Notes under the pieces: model-generated
The model's input: only the letters and a program-made list of their open reading frames with translations
Database searches by the model: none
What the model was told of the DNA's origin: nothing
DNA from: Gemmataceae bacterium
GTDB lineage: Bacteria > Planctomycetota > Planctomycetia > Gemmatales > Gemmataceae
Length of the DNA: 5,153 bases
Assembly: GCA_026418875.1 (NCBI GenBank)
Contig: JAOAAM010000739.1
Span: 1 to 5,153, forward strand
Direction of reading: 5' to 3'
Shown here: piece after piece, positions 1 to 5,153 of the stretch
How the letters are laid out: each line of letters begins with the position of its first letter
Position numbering within the stretch: position 1 is the stretch's first letter
Position numbers and translations under genes: made by a program

Positions 1-219
1 CGACTGCCCGCCACCCAAAAGCGTCGCGCCTGGATTGCTGGAGACCCGAAGGGCACAAGTTCGGGCGATGTGGTAGGCGTCGGCGGGCATCGCTCCGACG
101 GCCGTGGCAAACGAGTCGATGAACCGGCGCTTCGCTTCGTGAACCACCGCCGGGGGCAACGTCTCGAAGCGAAGGGTCGTCGCATATCGGGCAAAGCGTT
201 CGGCCAGCGGTTCAGGCAT
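1..219 (-). CDS. MmgE/PrpD family protein, N-terminal 73 residues (3' part lies outside the window)
   Basis: The visible N-terminus reads MPEPLAERFARYATTLRFET, then LPPAVVHEAKRRFIDSFATA and a segment ending GATLLGGG. This is the typical opening of the MmgE/PrpD fold: a helix of the LAxxxxxLxFxxLP type, then VVxxAKRRxxDSxATAVG, then a stretch leading to the ATLLGGG turn. Known members include 2-methylcitrate dehydratase (PrpD, propionate catabolism) and cis-aconitate decarboxylase; many are of unknown substrate. They are cytosolic and about 450-500 residues long, so roughly 15% is visible, and the catalytic residues lie outside. The start is the ATG at 217-219, preceded by AAGGA with 9 nt spacing. 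It begins 49 nt after the stop of the methyltransferase-like gene, in the same direction, so they may be co-transcribed. The family assignment is firm; the substrate cannot be decided from this fragment. No prpB or prpC is visible to support the propionate role. Confidence 0.85.
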   Translation of the reverse strand, partial: MPEPLAERFARYATTLRFETLPPAVVHEAKRRFIDSFATAVGAMPADAYHIARTCALRVSSNPGATLLGGGQS

Positions 220-228
220 GTTCCAGGT

Positions 229-233
229 TCCTT
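229..233 (-). promoter_or_regulatory. Ribosome binding site of the MmgE/PrpD gene
   Basis: The minus strand reads AAGGA, followed by 9 nt and the ATG at 219. This supports that start codon. No terminator or convincing promoter is visible in the 49-nt gap between this gene and the upstream stop at 269. Confidence 0.6.
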
Positions 234-268
234 CGGCGAATCAAGACATCATGGGCGGGTCAGAGGGC

Positions 269-1246
269 TCAACCGAAATCGGCAAAAACCGCCGTCTCCC
301 GCTTGCTGGACACGGTGTCATCCAGGTGGGGCGGATCGGCGTAGTAGGGCTTCGGCGCCGGGATCAAGAGTCGGCCGCCGCTTCGCCAATACTCCTGCAC
401 GATGCCGTAGCCCTCGGCGTCCCAATCCGGCACGAGCAACAACAACACGTCGAAGCGCTCGGTTTTCAGGCGTTCTGGCCCGACGATCGGAATGCGGTGC
501 CCCGGCGTCAGCAAGCCGCGCATGTCGGGGCATTCGTCGATCAGGCAGGGAAATCGGCGGCACGCATCGCAAAGGCTCAAGGTGGTCATGCCCCGGCCCG
601 ACACGGTGTACGCCGCCAATCTCTTGTTCCGATACTGCCATTCATCCAACTCGGAATTGAGCAAGTCCCGGCTTTGATCCAACAGCAGGGCGAAGTCGTC
701 CCAGGCCCGAGGCGACTCCAGATCGGCCTCGGTTTCGCGCTCGATGGCGGCCGCCACGGCAGGCCGGGGTGGCCGGCCCTCGCGGGTGATGCTCACACGG
801 AGCATCCCCGGCTCGTTCGGGGCCGGTCGGATATTTTCCAAGGTCAGACCGTGCTCCTGCAACAATCGCTGCAACTGCCCGACGGTCCAATAAGCCCGAG
901 TCTCGTGACGGATCAGGTCACAGTTCAGTTGATCGTGGAAAGCTAGGACGTCGGGAATGTCCCACTCGAGAGCATCCTCACCGCGCCATTCTCGACGAAG
1001 GGATTCGGCCCAAGCGTGCGGGTCGGTCGCCGTGGCAGGGGAATCGCACTCCACCTCGATGCCCTTGTGAGGGGCAAGCTGAAGCAACCCGCAACGCGCA
1101 CAACGATACAAGATCAGCGGTTCGACCGGCTCGGGTTCCGCGGCCAACTCGGGCGTGAGAAAACGACGACTCGGTGCGACAAGTCCGAAATCATAGACCC
1201 GCGACAGTTCCGTATGGGTACAGGCAAGGCAGGAGGGGTGGGACAC
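269..1246 (-). CDS. Zn-domain C-methyltransferase-like protein lacking the SAM-binding core
   Basis: 325 residues. The N-terminus has CLAC (C6, C9) and CARC (C49, C52) flanking YDFGLVAPSRRFLTP, matching the putative zinc-binding domain of the TcaB9/KijD1-type C-methyltransferases (Methyltransf_13). Residues 105-155 match the segment that follows the methyltransferase core in that family (CDLIRHETRAYW, then QLQRLLQEHGLTLENI and MLRVS). Residues 200-303 match the C-terminal domain (Methyltransf_14): LIDECP, TPGHRIPIVGPERL, FDVLLLLVPDW, SGGRLLIPAPKP. Family members are about 405-420 residues. Here the linker at about 58-104 is short and has no E-x-G-x-x-x-G SAM motif, so most of the Rossmann core is missing. 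The family motif YHEH reads RHET. Four cysteines or histidines around 226-238 (CDAC, RFPC) could be an additional metal site, but this is a guess. The start is GTG at 1246, fixed by a perfect AGGAGG 8 nt upstream. The reading frame is uninterrupted, so this is not an obvious pseudogene. A SAM-dependent activity is doubtful; a binding, scaffolding or different catalytic role is possible. Confidence 0.8.
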   Translation of the reverse strand: MSHPSCLACTHTELSRVYDFGLVAPSRRFLTPELAAEPEPVEPLILYRCARCGLLQLAPHKGIEVECDSPATATDPHAWAESLRREWRGEDALEWDIPDVLAFHDQLNCDLIRHETRAYWTVGQLQRLLQEHGLTLENIRPAPNEPGMLRVSITREGRPPRPAVAAAIERETEADLESPRAWDDFALLLDQSRDLLNSELDEWQYRNKRLAAYTVSGRGMTTLSLCDACRRFPCLIDECPDMRGLLTPGHRIPIVGPERLKTERFDVLLLLVPDWDAEGYGIVQEYWRSGGRLLIPAPKPYYADPPHLDDTVSSKRETAVFADFG

Positions 1247-1247
1247 G

Positions 1248-1264
1248 CGCTAGGCCTCCTAGCG
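1248..1264 (-). promoter_or_regulatory. Inverted repeat / hairpin enclosing the ribosome binding site
   Basis: On the minus strand the sequence is CGCTAGG-AGG-CCTAGCG: two perfect 7-bp arms (1258-1264 and 1248-1254) around a 3-nt loop. Half of the AGGAGG ribosome binding site is in the 5' arm and half is the loop. As RNA it would form a tight stem with five G-C pairs that could hide the binding site; as DNA it is a 17-bp operator-like palindrome. Either role is inference. Confidence 0.45.
1255..1260 (-). promoter_or_regulatory. Strong ribosome binding site of the methyltransferase-like gene
   Basis: The minus strand carries a perfect AGGAGG, separated by 8 nt from the GTG at 1246. It decides the GTG start, since there is no nearby in-frame ATG, and it is the best Shine-Dalgarno sequence in the window. 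Confidence 0.8.
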
Positions 1265-1272
1265 AAGCGATG

Positions 1273-1289
1273 AGCCTATGCAAGAGGCT
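1273..1289 (-). promoter_or_regulatory. Small stem-loop in the leader upstream of the ribosome binding site
   Basis: On the minus strand AGCCT, seven bases, then AGGCT form a 5-bp stem. The GCCTC at 1284-1288, on the 5' side of this element, is complementary to the GAGGC at 1254-1258 that overlaps the ribosome binding site, so the leader could adopt two alternative pairings. The stem alone is weak and may be chance. Confidence 0.2.
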
Positions 1290-1313
1290 ATGGCCGTGCC
1301 GATCGGGAATCAA
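1285..1313 (-). promoter_or_regulatory. Possible sigma70-type promoter for the methyltransferase-like gene
   Basis: On the minus strand TTGATT (1308-1313) is followed after 17 nt by TAGCCT (1285-1290). The first matches 4 of 6 bases of TTGACA. The second matches only 3 of 6 of TATAAT, but these are the T, A and final T, the most conserved positions. Spacing is ideal. It lies in the 86-nt gap after the MFS stop. Its -10 element overlaps the small stem-loop, so both may not be real. This is a weak call. Confidence 0.2.
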
Positions 1314-1332
1314 GCGGTTGTACGAAAAACTT

Positions 1333-2742
1333 TCAGGATACGGTCTGTTCGGATGGCTCCGCCGATTCGGACTTTGCGGTCTGGGCAAAATCGCGGGCTG
1401 AGGAAGGACGCCAGAACAGGAGCAAGGCGAAGAACGCGAACAGCGGGGCGAATCCGGCGGCAGCGATGAGCGGTCGGTAGTCCAACTGCGGTTCGGCAAG
1501 CGACGGTGCGGCGGGCGTGCTGAGGCTGGTGCCGGTCGTCGCGGGGGCGACGGAGGTTGTGGACGTGCTCGCGGTGCCGGTCGTCGCGGGGGCGACGGCC
1601 GGTGTCGACCCGCTGCTGGCCGCCCAGCCGACCCCTGCTTGCAGGACGGCCATCGCCACCCAACAGATAAAGCCCAGAGCACCCGTCACCTTGCCTTGGT
1701 GCTTCGCCGAGAGTTCCTGCGTGAACGAATAGTACATGGGGAACACGCCCAAGGCCCCGAAGCCGACGAACATCATGGTGCCGAGCAGCAACCAGCCGGG
1801 CGGAAGCATGGCCGCGGCGACCGTGGACAGCGTGATGAGAGAGAAGATCAAGAAAGCGGTCATGCGGCTCTGATGCGTGGAAAGCCCCCAGCGGAGCAGG
1901 ATGAGCGTCAACGCTCCGGCGGCCAAGGAGCCGAGATCCGTGGCGACGTAGTAAGCGGCCATGAACCAGTTGGCAAAGCGCTCGGAGTAGCCATGTTGCT
2001 CTTGAAGCAGTAGGGGAGTCCAAGCGCGGAAGAAGTGCCAAGTGGCGTTGATGGCGACGACGACGAACGCCAAGACCCAGAAGCGACGGTCTTGCAAGAT
2101 GGCCCCCCAGCGATGACCGCTGCCCGCCGCTTGTCCCTTCACGGTGGCGGGGATGGTGTCGGGTCGAATGATGAACAACCAGGCAACGACCCAGAACACC
2201 CCGATGCCGCCGATGATCATGAAGGGATAGCGCCAGGTAGATCCGCTCTCGGTGAGGAAGGGCGCGACGATGAATGGTGTCGCAATGGCCCCGAGCGAGA
2301 CGCCGCTTTGCAAAATACCATTCCCCATCGCCCTCTGCTCGGGGGGAAGGACGCGTTGGGTGGTGTAGAGGGCGCAGGGCCAGTTTCCGCCCTCGAAGAG
2401 TCCCAACAGGGTGCGACAGATGAACAATTCCTCGTAATTGCGGGCAAAACCGGTGGCGAACCCCGCAGCCGACCAAAGAAGGACGAACATCGGATAAGTC
2501 CACCGCACGCCGTAGCGATCGACCACCCAACCGGACAACACGGAGCCGACGGCGAAGGCCATGCCGAATCCAGCCTCGAGCCGGCCGTACAGCTTGTTAT
2601 CGTTGTTGGCGAATTCGACCTTCACGCGCTTGGCCACCTGATTCAGGGTCAGGCGATCCATGTAGTTGATCATGGTGGCCAGCAGCAACAACCCACAGAC
2701 GCCCCATTTCCATAACCCGTCGGAGGAACGTTGAAAGGACAT
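1333..2742 (-). CDS. MFS transporter, anion:cation symporter (ACS) family
   Basis: 469 residues with twelve predicted membrane helices, roughly at 11-29, 54-74, 82-101, 105-125, 143-162, 172-193, 220-243, 258-283, 293-312, 315-338, 354-374 and 424-444. ACS-type hallmarks are INYMDR at the end of helix 1, the loop 2-3 motif GWVVDRYGVRW (71-81), FEGGNWP (117-122) in helix 4, and PPEQRAMGNGILQSG (133-147). Relatives move organic anions such as hexuronates, galactarate, tartrate or phthalate with protons across the inner membrane; the substrate here is unknown. Residues 375-420, between helices 11 and 12, are an unusual Ser/Thr/Ala/Pro-rich insert with an internal repeat. The tail after 445 is hydrophilic. 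The chosen ATG at 2742 (MSFQRSS) places helix 1 normally; an extension to a TTG at 2811 adds a Pro-rich stretch without family resemblance. Only a weak GAG lies upstream as ribosome binding site. The 102-nt gap before the gene could contain its own promoter, but none is convincing. Confidence 0.88.
   Translation of the reverse strand: MSFQRSSDGLWKWGVCGLLLLATMINYMDRLTLNQVAKRVKVEFANNDNKLYGRLEAGFGMAFAVGSVLSGWVVDRYGVRWTYPMFVLLWSAAGFATGFARNYEELFICRTLLGLFEGGNWPCALYTTQRVLPPEQRAMGNGILQSGVSLGAIATPFIVAPFLTESGSTWRYPFMIIGGIGVFWVVAWLFIIRPDTIPATVKGQAAGSGHRWGAILQDRRFWVLAFVVVAINATWHFFRAWTPLLLQEQHGYSERFANWFMAAYYVATDLGSLAAGALTLILLRWGLSTHQSRMTAFLIFSLITLSTVAAAMLPPGWLLLGTMMFVGFGALGVFPMYYSFTQELSAKHQGKVTGALGFICWVAMAVLQAGVGWAASSGSTPAVAPATTGTASTSTTSVAPATTGTSLSTPAAPSLAEPQLDYRPLIAAAGFAPLFAFFALLLFWRPSSARDFAQTAKSESAEPSEQTVS
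1528..1598. repeat. Two copies of a 26-bp direct repeat, period 45 bp, inside the MFS gene
   Basis: Positions 1528-1553 and 1573-1598 are identical over 26 bp. The period of 45 bp is a multiple of three, so the repeat stays in frame and encodes VAPATTGT twice (residues 383-390 and 398-405 of the transporter) in its Thr/Ser/Ala-rich loop. It looks like an in-frame tandem duplication of a 15-residue unit whose spacer has diverged. Confidence 0.9.
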
Positions 2743-2844
2743 GGGAGTTTCTCGAATGAAGCCACACCAGGCGGGAGATGTTAGTGAAACGGGACGGACT
2801 GGAAATTGCAAGCGAAAAACCCGGCTGGGACACGATTTCCGCGA

Positions 2845-3870
2845 TCAATTCCATCCGTCGGCGTGGAGCTGGCGCAATCGGCCCAGGGTCCACTCGAGAC
2901 GTCGTTGCACGGCGGCGCGATCGTCGAAGCTGCGTCGGCCCGGCGTCAACCAGTCGAGCCAATTCATGGCTGCCGCCACGATCCCCGTGGCATCGAGCAA
3001 ATAGACCAACTGCTCGTCGAACCCGCTCAATGGGCTGTCCTGCCGATACGCGGTGATGCCGATGTGGAAGCGAGCCGGTTGACAAGTGAGGCTGCCCAAA
3101 AGCCGAGCCAGGTCCACGCTCGGATGATCCATGCGAGCGGCACCGAAGTCGATGATCCCCGTGACTTCGCCATCGGTCAGCAAGACATGGTCGCGCCAGA
3201 CGTCGGCCAGGCAGGGGTGAAGCTCGAATTCGCGGAAGGCCAACGCTGCCAACTCCCGCTCAGCCCGGCGGCGGCAGGCGGGAAGCAACTCGGCGATGGC
3301 GTTCAACGTCGGCCCGTAACCGTGAATCTCGTGGCCGGGGATCTCTCGCCCTTGCCCACCATGTACGTTTGGGTTTGGTTCGGGAAAATTGAGGAGATCG
3401 GGGAGATCGGCGAGTCGGCGGAGCCGACGCTGCACCGCCACGGATAATCCCCTGGCTGCCCCCCCTCGGCGCCAGACACGATGCAATCGCGCCAAAGCCA
3501 GGCAGGCCGCGGAGATCTCCGCATCACTCGCCTCGGCATCGGCGACCGGAGCGCCGGGCATCCATTCGCTCATGTCCCACGCCCATTCGCCGGTCCAGAC
3601 GAGGGTTCCGCCGCTGCGGGTCCGTCGGATTCGTGGTATGTAATCCAGCCCGCCCGCTCGGCCTTGACGCATCCAATCGTGCATGCGGGTGAGTTGGGTT
3701 TCAAGATCGGGTCGTGGCGGCCAAGCCTTCAGACACCAATCCCCATCCGCGGTGATGACGCGCCACAGCCTTGCCCCGCTGAAGCCGCCGGCTTGGGTTA
3801 ACGGTTGGATCGAGGTGGGCGGATGAGAGTAATGAGACAAAACCGAGCCAATGGAGTCCGCCCGATTCAT
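2845..3870 (-). CDS. Aminoglycoside/choline phosphotransferase-fold protein (APH family)
   Basis: 341 residues, cytosolic, no signal peptide. Kinase-like order: a glycine loop QAGGFSGARLWRV (26-38), the likely ATP-binding lysine in WCLKAW (K48), a helical middle with LALARLHRVWRR (125-135), the catalytic-loop region HPCLADVWRDHVLL (218-231), the metal-binding IDFG (240-243; D241) and DHPSVDLARLLGS (248-260). The usual Brenner-type HGDxxxxN is replaced: D223 probably takes the catalytic Asp place and H228 the place of the Asn. The family phosphorylates small hydroxyl substrates (aminoglycosides, choline, sugars, homoserine); nothing here identifies the substrate, and resistance should not be assumed. 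The start is ATG at 3870, 4 nt after the nuoN stop; longer starts would overlap nuoN and add no recognisable sequence. The ribosome binding site is weak (GAG close to the ATG), which fits translational coupling to nuoN. Family confidence is good; substrate is unknown. Confidence 0.82.
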   Translation of the reverse strand: MNRADSIGSVLSHYSHPPTSIQPLTQAGGFSGARLWRVITADGDWCLKAWPPRPDLETQLTRMHDWMRQGRAGGLDYIPRIRRTRSGGTLVWTGEWAWDMSEWMPGAPVADAEASDAEISAACLALARLHRVWRRGGAARGLSVAVQRRLRRLADLPDLLNFPEPNPNVHGGQGREIPGHEIHGYGPTLNAIAELLPACRRRAERELAALAFREFELHPCLADVWRDHVLLTDGEVTGIIDFGAARMDHPSVDLARLLGSLTCQPARFHIGITAYRQDSPLSGFDEQLVYLLDATGIVAAAMNWLDWLTPGRRSFDDRAAVQRRLEWTLGRLRQLHADGWN

Positions 3871-3874
3871 GTTC

Positions 3875-5153
3875 TCATCGTCCAGCGACCACCACGCCGG
3901 CCTCCGCGACCGCCCGGCTGATCGCCGACACCACGGTCGAAGGATAGATCCCCAACGCCAGCGTGAGGCCGGCGCAAACCGCGACAACGACGGCAGCCGG
4001 ACGTCTGGCCACCGCGGGCAGCGGCCGGGTGGCATCGCGCAGGTACATCGTGCCAACGAGGCGGAGGTAATAATACGCCGCGGCGGCAGCGTTCAACGCC
4101 CCAATCACCGCCAGCACCGTAAACATCCCTCGATAAGCGTCGCCGACTTGATCCTCCGCCGCCAAGGCGCTCAAGAAAAGCAGCAACTTACCGGAGAATC
4201 CCGCCGTCAACGGCAGCCCGATCAAGCTGAACAGGAACAGCGTCAAGGCGAGGGCCAACAATGGCCGGGATCGGCCCAAACCGGCCAGATCGTCGATCGT
4301 TTGGGCCTCCCGTTGTTCCGATCGCAAGGCGTGCAGAACGGCGAACGCGCCGATGGTCATGGCACCGTAGGCGGCGAGGTAAAAGAAGACGGCATCGATG
4401 CCGCGCAGTCCCTCGCCCCGAAGCTGAGTCGCGGCCGTGATGCCGATGAGCATGTACCCCCCGTGAGCCACGCTGGAGTACGCCAGCAGCCGCTTGAGAT
4501 TGGTTTGCAACAGAGCCAGGACATTCCCGACGGTCATCGTCAGGACGGCGAGAAGCCAGAGGACGAGCGTCGTTTGCGAATCGGCGGCCCACTCCGGATT
4601 CACCCAAAAGACGGCCTGTCCCAAGCGCACCAGTGCGGTGAAGCCGGCCAGCTTCGGCACGATCGACAGCATGGCGGCAAGGGGGGTCGGCACGCCTTGG
4701 AATACGTCGGGGGCGTAGAAGTGGAAGGGCACGGCCGTGATGCGGAAGCCGATCCCCGCGACCGCCATCACCACCGCCGCGATCACCATCTCGGAACCGC
4801 CTTGACCAGCGATCCGCTCCGCCATCCCGGCCAGGTGGATCGTCCCCGTCTCGCCGTAAATGTAGCTGAAGCCAAACAGCAGAAGCGCCGAGGAAAAGAC
4901 GCTCAGCAGGAAATACTTGATCGCCGCCTCCTGCGGTTGGCTGCCCGAGCGCGGCAGGTACAGCAGGATGTACGTGGGAATACTGACCAACTCGAGTGCG
5001 ACGAACAGCGTGAGCAGGTCGTTCGCACCGCTCACCAGCGACAAACCCGCCACCAACAGGAGGACGCAGGCGAAGAAATCGGCGGCGCGTTCCTCGGGGA
5101 TATCGTCCCAAAAGAGCAAGACAAGCAACAGCCCGCTGCCGTAGGCGAGGCAC
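3875..5153 (-). CDS. nuoN: NADH-quinone oxidoreductase (complex I) subunit N, C-terminal 425 residues
   Basis: The visible part is 425 residues, with the frame open to the window edge; a typical NuoN is about 480-500, so some 60-80 N-terminal residues are missing. It is one of the three antiporter-like membrane subunits of complex I, which couple NADH oxidation to proton pumping across the inner membrane. Counting from the window edge, key features are: LFVALELVSIPTYILL with a membrane Glu (E54), AIKYFLLS (K79), FHFYAPDVFQGVPTPLAAML (144-162) with the following conserved Lys in VPKLAG (K167), NLKRLLAYSSVAHGGYM (218-234; K220, H230) and GFSGKLLLF (K322). These are the Lys/Glu/His positions of the proton path, all present. 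The FHFYAPDVFQG and AYSSVAH signatures separate it from NuoL and NuoM. nuoN is usually the last gene of nuo operons, and no other nuo gene follows here. It stops with TGA at 3875-3877. Confidence 0.95.
   Translation of the reverse strand, partial: CLAYGSGLLLVLLFWDDIPEERAADFFACVLLLVAGLSLVSGANDLLTLFVALELVSIPTYILLYLPRSGSQPQEAAIKYFLLSVFSSALLLFGFSYIYGETGTIHLAGMAERIAGQGGSEMVIAAVVMAVAGIGFRITAVPFHFYAPDVFQGVPTPLAAMLSIVPKLAGFTALVRLGQAVFWVNPEWAADSQTTLVLWLLAVLTMTVGNVLALLQTNLKRLLAYSSVAHGGYMLIGITAATQLRGEGLRGIDAVFFYLAAYGAMTIGAFAVLHALRSEQREAQTIDDLAGLGRSRPLLALALTLFLFSLIGLPLTAGFSGKLLLFLSALAAEDQVGDAYRGMFTVLAVIGALNAAAAAYYYLRLVGTMYLRDATRPLPAVARRPAAVVVAVCAGLTLALGIYPSTVVSAISRAVAEAGVVVAGR

Noticed and set aside
130..174. 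A perfect 10-bp inverted repeat (130-139 and 165-174) with a 25-nt loop inside the PrpD-family gene
   Set aside because: Both arms encode ordinary family residues (LRFE and EAKR), and one such repeat in a 5-kb window is not far from chance.
218..946. A 242-codon open frame on the plus strand, antisense to the methyltransferase-like gene
   Set aside because: It lies opposite a gene with clear family motifs, has no recognisable domain, and long antisense frames are common in GC-rich DNA.
1310..2530. A 406-codon minus-strand open frame overlapping the MFS gene in another frame
   Set aside because: The translation is Arg/His-rich and without family resemblance, typical of a shifted frame of a GC-rich gene; the real frame gives twelve helices and ACS motifs.
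2743..2811. A TTG start at 2811 for the MFS gene, adding 23 residues
   Set aside because: TTG is rare as a start, and the extension does not resemble the family N-terminus; the ATG at 2742 sits right before helix 1.
2814..2830. Possible terminator after the phosphotransferase gene: CCC-AGCC-GGG followed by five T on the minus strand
   Set aside because: The stem is only 3 bp, too weak for an intrinsic terminator, although the T run is suggestive.
3393..3410. Tandem pair of the 9-mer GGAGATCGG within the phosphotransferase gene
   Set aside because: Two 9-bp units encoding an LPDL-type stretch; too short to be more than a local codon repeat.
2806..3447. A 213-codon plus-strand open frame opposite the phosphotransferase gene
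   Set aside because: No domain is recognisable, and the opposite strand carries the conserved kinase-like motifs over the same stretch.
3871..4056. A 62-residue N-terminal extension of the phosphotransferase frame into nuoN
   Set aside because: It would overlap the nuoN coding sequence, is Arg/Pro-rich, and has no family resemblance; the ATG at 3870 begins a normal-length protein.
4188..5153. A 321-codon minus-strand frame within nuoN
   Set aside because: It is Arg-rich and out of frame with the clearly recognisable NuoN sequence.

Overview
The window is GC-rich (clearly above 60% G+C by eye). It carries five genes, all on the minus strand, so transcription runs from high to low coordinates. 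The order is: a 5'-truncated nuoN (3875-5153), a protein with the aminoglycoside/choline phosphotransferase fold (2845-3870), an MFS transporter of the anion:cation symporter type (1333-2742), a shortened relative of the zinc-binding SAM-dependent C-methyltransferases (269-1246), and the first 73 codons of an MmgE/PrpD-family gene (1-219) that leaves the window at the low end. I saw no RNA gene, insertion sequence, CRISPR array, integrase or attachment site. Gaps between genes are 4, 102, 86 and 49 nt, and no stretch above about 100 bases lacks a gene.

The gene content fits a free-living, high-GC, respiring bacterium. The protein styles (a bacterial nuoN, a divergent phosphotransferase, an ACS-family transporter, a Zn-domain methyltransferase relative) are compatible with Planctomycetota such as Gemmata relatives. 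That is an impression from family resemblance, not something the sequence proves.

nuoN and the phosphotransferase gene are 4 nt apart and are probably co-transcribed and translationally coupled, with the kinase-like gene riding at the end of a respiratory complex I operon. The MFS gene and the two genes after it have wider leaders and may have their own promoters. The 86-nt leader of the methyltransferase-like gene is the most structured non-coding piece: its perfect AGGAGG ribosome binding site lies in a 7-bp inverted repeat with a 3-nt loop, and a second small stem-loop lies just upstream.

The most unusual gene is the methyltransferase-like one. It keeps the N-terminal four-cysteine zinc domain, the part of the family following the SAM-binding core, and a well-preserved C-terminal domain. 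The stretch that should hold the SAM-binding Rossmann motifs is replaced by a short linker, and the family's YHEH active-site motif reads RHET. It is intact and has a strong ribosome binding site, so it looks like a functioning protein that has lost or changed the original chemistry. Two further oddities are a Ser/Thr/Ala/Pro-rich insert with a 45-bp-period repeat between the last two membrane helices of the transporter, and an altered catalytic loop in the phosphotransferase-fold protein. I see no complete multi-gene novel system here.
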